Numbered from the stretch's first letter, positions 7,179-15,248 are shown. The stretch is DNA of 21,269 nucleotides from Mariprofundus sp. (GCA_015485035.1 WFUI01000213.1:1-21269); one strand, 5' to 3'. Numbers and translations are program-made. The notes: a model not told the origin generated them from the sequence alone.

Positions 7179-9713
7179 TCATCTGTTAGTCTGTGGTTGG
7201 TCGTGCGCACGTGCAGCTGCAATGACAGCCTGTCCCAAAGCGATGCCGCCATCATTGGCGGGTATATGACGATGGGTGAGCACATGAAATGATTGCGTAT
7301 CAAGTCTTTTCAGTACTTGCTCCAGCAGTGTCTTGTTCTGGAATACGCCACCAGACAAAGCAACGGTATTGATAATGCGGATGTCATTTCGCATCGTGAG
7401 CTTGTCAATCATGGTGACGATCGCTTTTGCAAGCCCTTTATGAAAACGCGCTGCGATGACTGGCGCGGGCGTGCGCAATATTAAATCGCCCAGCAAGGCC
7501 TGCCACATTGCAAGCGGTTCGATGTAAGGCAATTGGTCATAAGCTTGCCCGGGCTGGTGTAATCTTGGAATGGCAAACGGATAGGCGAGCGCGTCATCTT
7601 CATGGTGCAGTGTATCCTGATCGACAATGGCTTCGAGTTCGATGGCAGCCTGACCTTCATAGATTGCCTGATCGCGACAGATGCCAATTGCCGCTGCAAC
7701 CGCGTCGAACAACCGGCCACAAGAACTGGCCAGCGGTGCTTTTTTGCCGTATTTGAGCATGGCGTGAAAGGTGTCCAGCGGTTTGCTTTCCAGATATGCC
7801 ACGAGATCCAGATCTGCATAATTCATTTTCAGTTGCGGCCACCCCATCTCCGCCATCAAATGGGCGTATGTATTGCGCCAGGGCTCGCGCATGGCCATTT
7901 CGCCGCCGGGCATGGCGACCGGTTTGAATGTGCCAGCACGCTCTGCATTGCGGTAATCTGCGAGCAAAAACTCGCCGCCCCAGATCGTGCCGTCGTCACC
8001 CATGCCCAGTCCGTCGAGCGCGACACCAAGGATGGGGTCCCCGTCGGGTGGATAGTTGTTTTCAGCCATGCAGGCGGCAATATGAGCGTGGTGGTGCTGG
8101 ATGACTTCACAATGGGCGCCATTGTCCTCGCACCATTGACGCCCGAGTTTGCTGGACAGGTATTCGGGGTGGGCATCTATGGCGATAATCCGGGCGTCAT
8201 GTTCGAACAATTGCTGATAGAGCTTCAGGTTTTTCTCGTAGTCGGCATAAGTTGGCGCGTTTTCCAGGTCGCCGATATGTTGTGACAGTATGGCTGCGCC
8301 ATTTCGCAGCAGGCAGAATGTGTTTTTCAGTTCTGCGCCCATAGCCAGCACAGGAGGGGTGTCGGCAAACCCGTCGGGTAGTTTCAGGGGAGCTGGCGCA
8401 TAGCCGCGCGCACGGCGCAAAATTCTGGCGTCATTCGCCACGACCCGAACCACCGAGTCGTCAATACGGTTCAGAATGTCACGATTATGCAGCAGTATGT
8501 AATCAGCCAAAGTGCGTAGACGATTGATCGCGTCATCGTTATCAATTGTTTGCGGTTCATCAGAAAGATTGCCAGAGGTGAATACCACGGGTCGATTCAT
8601 GCGTTTCAGCATCAAATGATGCAGTGGTGTGTAAGGCAGCATAAAGCCTAATGTGGATTGACCGGGCGCAACGGCATCACAAATCGGCAGCAGATCTTTC
8701 TCGCGGACGCCACCAGCAATGCCGAAACGGCGCTGTGTGCCGGGAGGAGGCGTGCTGTGTTTTTGCAGCAGGACAATCGGCGCCTCGGTGCTGGCGAGCA
8801 AGGCCTGCTCCTGTGGCGAGACGGATGCATAGCGTTTGATAACATCAATATCACGCGCCATCAGTGCAAAAGGTTTGGCATAGCGTTGCTTGGCTTCGCG
8901 CACCCTGGCGACGGCATCGGTGTTGGTTGCGTCACATGCCAGGTGAAACCCCCCAATACCCTTGACCGCAAGAATGCCCCCGTTTTGGATGACTGTACAG
9001 GCAGCATCGATTGCATCCAGTTGTGTCAGGCTTTCCAGGCAGACAGGTTTGCCATCCAGACGCTGTAGTTTCACTCTCGGGCCGCAGGTATAGCAGGCAT
9101 TGGGCTGGGCATGAAAGCGCCTGTCTGCCGGATTTTCATATTCTGCAAGACAGTCATCGCACTGTTCAAAGTCCTTCATGCTGGTATTGCATCGATCGTA
9201 GGGGATGGCGCTGACGATTGAGAATCTGGGGCCGCAATGGGTGCAATTGGTCAGCGCATAACGAAAACGCCGGTTCAGCGGGTCGCGCACTTCGGCAAGA
9301 CATTGCTCACAGACCGCAGCATCGGCAGTGATATGGGTATTGCTAACTCCGGTTTGGCTGGCTTCAATGCCAAAGTGCTGTGGCACATCGGAAATGTTTT
9401 CCGGAATAAATCCTGCGTTGCGGGTAATGTGATCAATGCGCGCAAGCGGTGGCGGGTTATCCTGCAAGTCGGTTACAAACTGATTGATGCGGGTTTGCTC
9501 GCCATACACCTGGATGGTGACGCCGCTGCCATTATTGATGACCGATCCGGTCAGCTGATGTTTACTGGCCAATCGCCAGACGAAAGGGCGAAAACCAACA
9601 CCCTGTACGGTGCCTGTAACAAGAATCTGCTCGACGAACACGGACGCGGCATTGCTGGATGATGCCTCGTCATCTGATGTGTGAAAAGGCAGTTTGTCAG
9701 CTCGAATGCTCAC
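7179..9713 (-). CDS. hypF: HypF, carbamoyltransferase
   Basis: HypF uses carbamoyl phosphate and ATP to carbamoylate the C-terminal Cys of HypE. Domains in order: acylphosphatase (VTGTVQGVGFRPFVWRLA), two zinc-finger pairs (CEQC...CTHCGP and CDDC...CYTCGP), a YrdC-like nucleotide-binding domain, and a Kae1/TobZ-like carbamoyltransferase domain with QHHHAHIAACMAE and a C-terminal ALSGGVFQN. The product is about 844 residues, slightly long because of a Ser/Asp-rich N-terminal extension before the acylphosphatase fold. I choose GTG at 9713 because it overlaps the stop of the NHL gene as GTGA and follows GGAG by 9 bases; a GTG at 9728 is possible and would add five residues. Confidence 0.96.
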   Translation of the reverse strand: MSIRADKLPFHTSDDEASSSNAASVFVEQILVTGTVQGVGFRPFVWRLASKHQLTGSVINNGSGVTIQVYGEQTRINQFVTDLQDNPPPLARIDHITRNAGFIPENISDVPQHFGIEASQTGVSNTHITADAAVCEQCLAEVRDPLNRRFRYALTNCTHCGPRFSIVSAIPYDRCNTSMKDFEQCDDCLAEYENPADRRFHAQPNACYTCGPRVKLQRLDGKPVCLESLTQLDAIDAACTVIQNGGILAVKGIGGFHLACDATNTDAVARVREAKQRYAKPFALMARDIDVIKRYASVSPQEQALLASTEAPIVLLQKHSTPPPGTQRRFGIAGGVREKDLLPICDAVAPGQSTLGFMLPYTPLHHLMLKRMNRPVVFTSGNLSDEPQTIDNDDAINRLRTLADYILLHNRDILNRIDDSVVRVVANDARILRRARGYAPAPLKLPDGFADTPPVLAMGAELKNTFCLLRNGAAILSQHIGDLENAPTYADYEKNLKLYQQLFEHDARIIAIDAHPEYLSSKLGRQWCEDNGAHCEVIQHHHAHIAACMAENNYPPDGDPILGVALDGLGMGDDGTIWGGEFLLADYRNAERAGTFKPVAMPGGEMAMREPWRNTYAHLMAEMGWPQLKMNYADLDLVAYLESKPLDTFHAMLKYGKKAPLASSCGRLFDAVAAAIGICRDQAIYEGQAAIELEAIVDQDTLHHEDDALAYPFAIPRLHQPGQAYDQLPYIEPLAMWQALLGDLILRTPAPVIAARFHKGLAKAIVTMIDKLTMRNDIRIINTVALSGGVFQNKTLLEQVLKRLDTQSFHVLTHRHIPANDGGIALGQAVIAAARAHDQPQTNR

Positions 9714-10945
9714 AAGGCAAAGCTCCACAAGCTGATGCGGTTATTGCCCGAGTCGGCGACTACGACCGTGTTGCCGCAGGACTGAATGCCATAGGGCCAG
9801 CACAGACTGTTGGCGCACGGTGGCTGCCAGCGATTGTCACCCTTGTCATGAAAATTGTGTTGTCCGCAAAGTGCGCGTGCGGCAGCACCGGTGTCAAGGT
9901 CTTCAATATGCCAGCCCAGCAAGCGAGAACTGGCGGTATCAGCAACTATCAGCCAGTCATCAATGACGGTAATGGCATAGGGCATGTTCAGGGTATTGGC
10001 GCGAGGCCAGTACAGTGACTGGTTATGATCGACAAGATCCGTTTGTTCCTGGCCGAGCACATAATCACAAGCTTGACCGTTCTGTTGTGGTATGCCACGC
10101 CAAATCATGATGCGGTTGTTACCGGCATCCGATATACACAGGTGGTCACGCCAGATAGCGATGCCATGTGGCCAGCGCATGCTCATTGCGTCTGGTGCGT
10201 GACCTGCATTTTCGTCGCGGCTTGTGAAATCTGTTTGTCCCAGCACGATATCCGCTGGCTGTCCGTTGCGATCCGGCAGTGTGTTCCATATCAGGACACG
10301 GCGGTTTTCTGAATCAGCCACAAACAGTTTGCCATCATGCCAGTGAACCCCGTAGGGCCAGTGCATGGAATCGGCTGATACGGTATTTTGACCGCGATTG
10401 GCTTCGCCTGATGTAAAGTCGGCCTGCCCGAGTACGATATCGGCTGGAACGTTGTTGGACTCAGGCGGGGTAAGCCAGATCAGGACACGATGGTTCCATG
10501 CGTCCGCTACGGCCATGCCTTCACCGCAGCGGCAAATACCGGTTGGCACATTGACTGAACTGGCGCTGATCTCCGCTTTTCCATTTCGGCCCTCATGATT
10601 GAAATCCTTTTGTCCGATAACCCAATCGGCAGGCGCAAGATCATCGACAGGCCGATGTTTCCAGCCCAACAGTCGATGATGCCCGGTATCACAGACCCAG
10701 AGCGGGCCGTTTTCGTGCATCAATGCTGCGCCACGGGGTCCGAAGCAGGTAGCGGCATCCGGACTGACGCCGATCGTGACCATAGCTGGTATACGGTCTG
10801 CGCCTAGTATGACATCCGGCTCGTCAGCAAGTAATTTGAGATGCGGGACTTCGCTCGCTTCGTGTACACGCAGGGTTGGATCCGGGCTCACCTTCATGCT
10901 GACCTTGTCAGTGGGGGTTTGCAGATCAGCAGTAGGTGTGCTCAT
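9710..10945 (-). CDS. NHL-repeat beta-propeller protein of the hydrogenase cluster
   Basis: A 411-residue protein built of about six NHL-type repeats, each with the pattern W-P-x-G-(I/V), hydrophobic strand, (V/I)-(A/S)-D-(A/S)-x-N-x-R-(V/I)-x-(I/L)-W, followed by D-x-V-L-G-Q. Examples are ADAWNHRVLIW, ADSENRRVLIW, SDAGNNRIMIW and ADSGNNRISLW. It therefore folds as a beta-propeller, usually a protein-interaction platform. There is no signal peptide or membrane segment, so it should be cytoplasmic. The ATG overlaps the hhyE stop as ATGA and the stop overlaps the hypF start, so it is coupled to both. A scaffold or docking role in hydrogenase assembly or electron transfer is inferred from position; no catalytic residues are evident. 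Confidence 0.85.
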   Translation of the reverse strand: MSTPTADLQTPTDKVSMKVSPDPTLRVHEASEVPHLKLLADEPDVILGADRIPAMVTIGVSPDAATCFGPRGAALMHENGPLWVCDTGHHRLLGWKHRPVDDLAPADWVIGQKDFNHEGRNGKAEISASSVNVPTGICRCGEGMAVADAWNHRVLIWLTPPESNNVPADIVLGQADFTSGEANRGQNTVSADSMHWPYGVHWHDGKLFVADSENRRVLIWNTLPDRNGQPADIVLGQTDFTSRDENAGHAPDAMSMRWPHGIAIWRDHLCISDAGNNRIMIWRGIPQQNGQACDYVLGQEQTDLVDHNQSLYWPRANTLNMPYAITVIDDWLIVADTASSRLLGWHIEDLDTGAAARALCGQHNFHDKGDNRWQPPCANSLCWPYGIQSCGNTVVVADSGNNRISLWSFAL

Positions 10946-11826
10946 GACAGTTTGACCTCAACACGGTCGTGGGTAACGCGTACGGCGTGTGTGATCAGCT
11001 GCACTTCCGGCGCAGTCAGGCATTCGCCAGTTTCCAGTGAGTATTCAAAACCATGATGGGGGCATACCAGTATGCCATTGTTTACCTCGCCCATATCCAT
11101 CGGCATACCCAGATGTGCACAGGCATTCTGGTAGCAGGTGACTTTGTTGCCAAAACGGCTTAGCAAGACTTCGTCGTTATTGACAGTGGCGATCTTGATG
11201 CCGCCTTCGGGTATGGTTTCGAGTTTACAGACAAACACCCAACCTGCGTCTTCACCGTTCGCAAAGGGGCTGACAAAATTGACTCTCACGCCATCAGCCG
11301 GTTTTGCGCCGATCCCGCCTTTGGCTTGTTTGATGGATGTAATTTCCGGGCAGTATTGCTTGATGGCTTTCTCGACCCCTTCAGACAGTGTCAGGGAAGA
11401 CGCCGGGCATCCGTCGCAAGCGCCCATCAGGCGGATTTCGACGCTGTCGGGCGGGTTCAGGCTGACAATTTCAACATCGCCTCCATGACTTTCCAGATAG
11501 GGGCGAACACTGGCGAGCGCATCTTCAAGGCGTTCTTGCAGGGTGGGTTTCAGAATGCCGTGGTGACGAAGGACGGCGTAAGTAATTTCATCTGTTACCG
11601 CCTCCCTTAATAGGGGCAGGACAGCGTCATCAGTTTTCAGATGACGGATCAGCCTGGCAAAAGCGGCCTTGTTTAAGTCAGCATGCGCCTGTATCAGCGC
11701 GGTGACGGTATTGCGCTGTTGCTCATCCCAGTCGGCGATCAGCGCTTCCAGAGATTGAATATCTTTCAGCAAACTGTCCAGGCTGGTATCCTGTGTGGCC
11801 TCAATGGACTCGGCTGTGGCGGACAT
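10942..11826 (-). CDS. hhyE: HhyE-like NifU-Rieske fusion iron-sulfur protein
   Basis: A 294-residue three-part protein. Residues 1-95 are a helical domain of unknown function. Residues ~96-168 are a NifU C-terminal-type domain with C137-x2-C140 (MGACDGCPASS), which usually binds a [4Fe-4S] cluster. Residues ~195-294 are a Rieske domain with C236-x-H238 and C255-x2-H258 (CAHLG and CPHHGF), which binds a [2Fe-2S] cluster. This layout matches the iron-sulfur protein called HhyE, encoded beside the mycobacterial group 1h hydrogenase and proposed to relay electrons to the respiratory chain. The start at 11826 (MSATAESIE) is preferred over a 104-residue upstream extension that would read through the small membrane-protein gene. 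Cluster types are inferred from motifs. Confidence 0.9.
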   Translation of the reverse strand: MSATAESIEATQDTSLDSLLKDIQSLEALIADWDEQQRNTVTALIQAHADLNKAAFARLIRHLKTDDAVLPLLREAVTDEITYAVLRHHGILKPTLQERLEDALASVRPYLESHGGDVEIVSLNPPDSVEIRLMGACDGCPASSLTLSEGVEKAIKQYCPEITSIKQAKGGIGAKPADGVRVNFVSPFANGEDAGWVFVCKLETIPEGGIKIATVNNDEVLLSRFGNKVTCYQNACAHLGMPMDMGEVNNGILVCPHHGFEYSLETGECLTAPEVQLITHAVRVTHDRVEVKLS

Positions 11827-11840
11827 GTGCGTATCTCTGC

Positions 11841-12065
11841 TCAGGCGTATTTCAGGTCTTTGAACAGATAAGGCTGTATCGCACCAGCAACCAGGCTCGC
11901 CACGATAATGGCAATCCACAATGACAGCCCCGCTTTTACCAGCCCGATAACGATGGCTGCTGTAATTACCATGCCGATAATCGCCTGACGAATAACACTG
12001 CCAACGTCCTGAAACAAACGCCCCTTCATGAAAAGGGTGACAGAATTGAGAAACATGTCGAACAT
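11841..12065 (-). CDS. Small two-helix membrane protein (74 aa)
   Basis: A 74-residue product with an amphipathic start (MFDMFLNSVTLFMKGRLFQD) and two predicted transmembrane helices at about residues 27-43 and 46-66, ending in a short charged tail (LFKDLKYA). AGGAGATAAAAA stands directly before the ATG, so translation is well supported. It lies 14 bp upstream of hhyE and 20 bp downstream of another tiny membrane protein. I recognise no named family. In this position it may anchor HhyE or the soluble hydrogenase at the cytoplasmic membrane. Confidence 0.75.
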   Translation of the reverse strand: MFDMFLNSVTLFMKGRLFQDVGSVIRQAIIGMVITAAIVIGLVKAGLSLWIAIIVASLVAGAIQPYLFKDLKYA

Positions 12066-12085
12066 TTTTTATCTCCTGTAAGAAG

Positions 12086-12316
12086 TCAGATAAACAGCAA
12101 AACAATGAGTGCGATGATGACGCCGGGAACCGCTGCAATCGGGCCGAAAAATCCGCCCATCATGGCGGCCAGTTCATTGCCCATGTGTTTGCCGCCGACA
12201 ATAATGCCGCCGATTGCGCCCCCGATGACGCCGGTTACAAGCGCAATGATAAGGCCCAGCAAAAAGGTGGTAATGGTTATGTTATTGCCCGACAATGTGT
12301 CAATAATGGTGTCCAT
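12086..12316 (-). CDS. Small glycine-rich membrane protein (76 aa)
   Basis: A 76-residue, almost entirely hydrophobic protein with two transmembrane helices at about 17-41 and 50-76. The first contains GVIGGAIGGIIVGG, a glycine-zipper-like pattern that favours tight helix packing or oligomers, and the second starts AAMMGGFFGPIAAVPG. A GAGG ribosome-binding site lies 6 bases before the ATG. It is the second gene of the minus-strand run, between the TPR gene and the other small membrane protein. No family is recognised; the general look is like the GlsB/YeaQ/YmgE transglycosylase-associated group of small Gly-rich membrane proteins. A membrane-tether role is inference. Confidence 0.72.
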   Translation of the reverse strand: MDTIIDTLSGNNITITTFLLGLIIALVTGVIGGAIGGIIVGGKHMGNELAAMMGGFFGPIAAVPGVIIALIVLLFI

Positions 12317-12336
12317 GATGTCCTCGCTATAGTGGT

Positions 12337-13353
12337 TTAAATTCTGGATTCGCCAAAACCGTTGCCGCTGCGTGAACCGGTGTGGCCAGTGCCGATATCC
12401 GCCTCCAGCTCCGCCAGCGTTTCATGAATGATGCTGACTTTGGCATCATCACCGTATTGTTGGAAAATGTCGCATGCAGTGCGATACAGTTCGCGTGCTT
12501 CACGCATGTGCTGACGATTGCCTTTCTCGGGGTGATCCAGGTCGTCAGGCAGGTTGCACAGGCAATTGGCCTTGTTGCAAATCGTATTGGCGTATTCGTA
12601 TGGCGTGTCCTGGGGGGTGCGTACTTTCAACGCTTCGTCATACGCCTCCAGCGCACGCAAGTTGTTTTCAACGCTATGGCTGCTCGACGCATATTGCAGG
12701 GCATTGCCGAGATTGTTTTGCAACATGGCATATTCAGATGGCTGGTCAATCAGCGTGACGACTTTCAGCGCTTCCTGAAATGACTGCACAGCAAGGGCTT
12801 CGCGCATTTTGGCGCGCTCGTCGCTCATTGGCATCGACAAGTAAATCGTTGCCAGGTTGTTATGTAAAATAGCGTATTCAGTGGGATAGGCGTCGCGGGT
12901 AAAGGTTTTCAGCGCGCGCTGATAAGCATTGATCGCTTCAGTAACCGGTGCAGCATGCAGGCTGGCGAGTGATTGCAGCACCAGCCCAAGGTTCATTTCA
13001 GCTTCCGCTGTCTCTTCTGGCGTACCTTGTTCATACAAAACGGGCAAGGCGATTTCAAATTCGAGTTGTGCTTTAAGCAGATGTTCTGTGCCGCTATCGG
13101 GGATTGCTTGCAGCGCGGTGCCTTTGCGGGCGTGTGTTCTGGCTGTTAGCAGCTTTTCGTCATCAGGACACAGTTCCAGTGCCTTGTCGTACAGCGTGAT
13201 GGCGTTATGCAGTTGTTGCGGGTTTTTGGGTTTGTGCTGCAAGCCCGTAGCGATCTGAACCAGTAAATCTACTTTTTCAGTATCGCTGATTGTCTCGGAT
13301 GCGATCGCAGCCAGCGCCTGCTGGAATTCATGATCAGGAAGGTTTTGGCTCAT
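12337..13353 (-). CDS. Tetratricopeptide-repeat protein, first gene of the hyp operon
   Basis: A 338-residue helical-repeat protein. TPR-type helix pairs recur, for example AITLYDKALELCPDD, AINAYQRALKTF, AVQSFQEALKVV and ALEAYDEALKVRTP, each followed by an EYA-type second helix (EYAILHNNLATIYLS, EYAMLQNNLGNALQ, EYANTICNKANCL). The C-terminal 20 residues are Gly/Ser-rich and likely disordered. There is no signal peptide, so it is probably a cytoplasmic protein-interaction scaffold. The ATG at 13353 follows GGAGCCTGAAA; an upstream in-frame ATG at 13425 lies inside the predicted -35 box and lacks a ribosome-binding site. It is transcribed divergently from the sigma-54 activator gene. Its exact partner in hydrogenase assembly is unknown. 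Confidence 0.85.
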   Translation of the reverse strand: MSQNLPDHEFQQALAAIASETISDTEKVDLLVQIATGLQHKPKNPQQLHNAITLYDKALELCPDDEKLLTARTHARKGTALQAIPDSGTEHLLKAQLEFEIALPVLYEQGTPEETAEAEMNLGLVLQSLASLHAAPVTEAINAYQRALKTFTRDAYPTEYAILHNNLATIYLSMPMSDERAKMREALAVQSFQEALKVVTLIDQPSEYAMLQNNLGNALQYASSSHSVENNLRALEAYDEALKVRTPQDTPYEYANTICNKANCLCNLPDDLDHPEKGNRQHMREARELYRTACDIFQQYGDDAKVSIIHETLAELEADIGTGHTGSRSGNGFGESRI

Positions 13354-13395
13354 TTTCAGGCTCCGGTTGCAAGTGAATCGCAATGAGAGTGAGAA

Positions 13396-13425
13396 ACAAT
13401 AACTGAAGCCCGAAAATAATGTCAA
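13396..13425 (-). promoter_or_regulatory. Candidate sigma-70-type promoter of the hyp operon
   Basis: Read on the minus strand, a perfect TTGACA (13425-13420) is followed after 18 bases by TATTGT (13401-13396; 4 of 6 to consensus). Transcription would start near 13389, giving a ~36-base leader before the TPR ATG. No -24/-12 element with correct spacing was found on this side, so the operon probably uses a sigma-70-type holoenzyme. Repeat site A lies just upstream of the -35 box. Confidence 0.45.
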
Positions 13426-13437
13426 GCATTATTTCAA

Positions 13438-13458
13438 TATGTAAACTAAGTATGCATA
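13438..13458. promoter_or_regulatory. Repeat site A: predicted activator-binding site
   Basis: This 21-bp sequence contains GTAAACTA-AG-TATGCA and is identical to site B (13501-13521) at 19 of 21 positions; only the central dinucleotide differs. It has imperfect dyad symmetry (TGTAAACT-A-AGTATGCA). It lies about 60 bp upstream of the predicted hyp transcription start and overlaps a possible TATAAT (13457-13462) for the divergent regulator gene. Binding by the adjacent FIS-type HTH activator is inferred from recurrence of the motif at the hhyS promoter. Confidence 0.6.
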
Positions 13459-13500
13459 TAATTTGAGAGCATATTAATTCCATAAAAATTATATTTGTAT

Positions 13501-13521
13501 TATGTAAACTATCTATGCATA
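13501..13521. promoter_or_regulatory. Repeat site B: predicted activator-binding site
   Basis: Contains GTAAACTA-TC-TATGCA, the second copy of the motif. It starts exactly 63 bp after site A, which is six helical turns, so both sites face the same side of the DNA. It ends 9 bp before the chosen ATG (13530) of the activator gene and contains another in-frame ATG at 13515, which argues that the true start is 13530 and that this sequence is operator rather than coding DNA. Negative autoregulation is a plausible consequence. Confidence 0.6.
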
Positions 13522-13529
13522 CTAGGGCG

Positions 13530-14975
13530 ATGGACGGTACCTCTAGCATCATCATCTCCGGATTTTCAGCCAAAGAAGCGGTTGAATTACACCGCTGCCT
13601 CAGCAAGCACTACGATATTAATATCGTCGATGACAGCGCCGAGGTGCTTGCCTTGCTCGATGAAAGGGATATCGATCTGCTCCTTTGCCGGCATACCAAG
13701 GGCGGGTTTGACGCATTGGAGCTGTTTCGTCAGGCCAGAATCATGCATCCGGAAACTGTCAGATTGCTGGCTGGCGAGCTGGACAGGGCGGAGCAGGAAT
13801 TTGCTGTCAAAGATGCAGCTATCTATCAGTTTGTGCCCAATGAGTGGGGATCCAGGCAGATTGAGTTGCTGGTCAACCGGGCGCTGGAAAATCGGGAGCT
13901 GGCCTATCGCCATCGGCATCTGAGCAGAGAATTAAAAATTGCAGAAGATGTTCTGAGGAAGCATAAAGTCAATCGGCATAGCGAGGGACAGGGCTCGCGC
14001 TTCGAGCGCCTGGTGTATTGCAGTCCGAATATGGCGTCACTGTGCAACCTTGCCAAGAAAGCTTCGGCGACCAACTTACCCATACTGATACAAGGCGAGA
14101 CCGGAACGGGCAAGGAGTTGATGGCAAAAGCGATACACTACAACAGTGATCGCAAGGAACAGCCCTTGCTGGTGCATAATTGCGGTGGCATGTCAGATGA
14201 GCTGCTGCATTCAGAATTGTTCGGACACAAGCGTGGTGCGTTTACCGGTGCGGTAAGTGATCGCATGGGGCTGTTTCCGGCGGCGGATGGCGGTACAGTC
14301 TTTCTGGATGAAATTGCCGATGTATCACCCACCTTCCAGGTAAGCTTGTTGCGGTTTTTGCAGGAAGGTGAGGTTAAGCCGCTTGGCAGTGATAAAATTA
14401 TCAAATGTGATGTGCGGGTTATCGCTGCCTGCAATCAGCCACTGGATACCCTGATTAGTAAAGGGCTGTTCAGGCAGGATCTGTATTACCGGCTGAATGG
14501 ATTTCAATTGAACATTCCGCCTCTTCGCAATCGTATTGATGATGTTGAAGTGCTGGCAAATTTCCTGCTGGAAAAGTTTTCTGCAGAAAGCAATCGAAAC
14601 ATACTGGGTTTTTCACCCGGGGTGCTGGAAAAATTCAGTTATCACGACTGGCCGGGGAATGTGCGTGAGCTTGAGAATGAGATTCAGCGCATGATCGCCA
14701 TCACGGATAATAATACGTTTATAACGGAGGAATGCCTGTCTCCCCACCTTGCTGCACTCAAGCCAAGAGTCAAACCCAGACAGGAGGATGACACTCTGGA
14801 CGGTTTGACACTGAAAGAGAAGGTCGAGCAAATGGAAGCGCGCATTATCGAGGAAACGCTGACACGGTTACGCTGGAACCAGAGCCGTGCGGCAGCGGAG
14901 CTGGGATTGTCTCGCGTAGGTTTGTCCAACAAGATAAAGCGATATAATCTGGGGGCGGGCTCTGCGGTTGCCTGA
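13530..14975 (+). CDS. HoxA/HupR-like sigma-54 activator with degenerate receiver
   Basis: A 481-residue NtrC-family regulator. Residues ~1-125 match the receiver plus linker of HoxA/HupR, but the acidic pair after strand 1 is Ser-Gly, the phospho-Asp position is Cys53 (or Arg54), the Thr/Ser before the Gly is Ala81 and the conserved Lys is Asn104. The AAA+ domain is complete: Walker A GETGTGKE (189-196), the sigma-54 contact loop GAFTGA (236-241), Walker B TVFLDE and the arginine-finger region RQDLYYRLN. The C-terminus is a FIS-type HTH (RAAAELGLSRVGLSNKIKRY). It should activate -24/-12 promoters independently of phosphorylation. It is divergent from the hyp operon and next to hhySL. The start at 13530 is chosen because the ATG at 13515 lies in repeat B; neither has a strong ribosome-binding site. 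Confidence 0.92.
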   Translation: MDGTSSIIISGFSAKEAVELHRCLSKHYDINIVDDSAEVLALLDERDIDLLLCRHTKGGFDALELFRQARIMHPETVRLLAGELDRAEQEFAVKDAAIYQFVPNEWGSRQIELLVNRALENRELAYRHRHLSRELKIAEDVLRKHKVNRHSEGQGSRFERLVYCSPNMASLCNLAKKASATNLPILIQGETGTGKELMAKAIHYNSDRKEQPLLVHNCGGMSDELLHSELFGHKRGAFTGAVSDRMGLFPAADGGTVFLDEIADVSPTFQVSLLRFLQEGEVKPLGSDKIIKCDVRVIAACNQPLDTLISKGLFRQDLYYRLNGFQLNIPPLRNRIDDVEVLANFLLEKFSAESNRNILGFSPGVLEKFSYHDWPGNVRELENEIQRMIAITDNNTFITEECLSPHLAALKPRVKPRQEDDTLDGLTLKEKVEQMEARIIEETLTRLRWNQSRAAAELGLSRVGLSNKIKRYNLGAGSAVA

Positions 14976-14999
14976 CGCTAATCACGACAAGAGGGTGAT

Positions 15000-15248
15000 G
15001 TGGGCGATTCAAATTCAAACGATGATGATAATGCAGACAGTACTGAGGTTGTCAGATTTCCACAATCACGAACCCGGCCTGCCAGCAGCCAGGATGGTAT
15101 ACGTGAGTTAGGCAATTCGAAGATGGCGCAGCAACTCGGTCGCGTACAGCCTAATCTCAAAGGGCACTGGTGTAGCCGCTGCAAGGGAATATGGTATGGC
15201 TTTGTCGGGGAATGTGAATGCCCGGTATGCGGTAATCGCAACGGCTAA
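15000..15248 (+). CDS. Small zinc-ribbon protein (82 aa) beside the hydrogenase genes
   Basis: The product is 82 residues with a GTG start after a good GAGGGTGAT ribosome-binding site, 24 bp behind the activator gene, so the two are probably cotranscribed. Residues 1-55 are polar, Asp/Asn/Ser-rich and likely flexible. Residues 56-82 form a compact Cys cluster: C58-x2-C61, C72 and C74-x2-C77, around KGIWYGFVGE. This looks like a zinc ribbon or rubredoxin-like knuckle. I do not recognise a named family. Options are a zinc-binding assembly factor, a small electron carrier of rubredoxin type, or a modulator of the activator encoded upstream. Confidence 0.7.
   Translation: MGDSNSNDDDNADSTEVVRFPQSRTRPASSQDGIRELGNSKMAQQLGRVQPNLKGHWCSRCKGIWYGFVGECECPVCGNRNG

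Noticed and set aside
7169..7303. N-terminal extension of HypC from an upstream in-frame ATG
   Set aside because: It would place 45 residues before the invariant MCLGIPG start and run into hypF. The short start has its own ribosome-binding site.
11827..12138. 104-residue N-terminal extension of HhyE
   Set aside because: It is the out-of-frame reading of the 74-residue membrane-protein gene, which has a good ribosome-binding site and clear membrane helices.
13469..13481. Possible -24/-12 element on the minus strand for the hyp operon
   Set aside because: The GG and GC pairs are separated by nine bases instead of the required ten, and the flanks do not match consensus.
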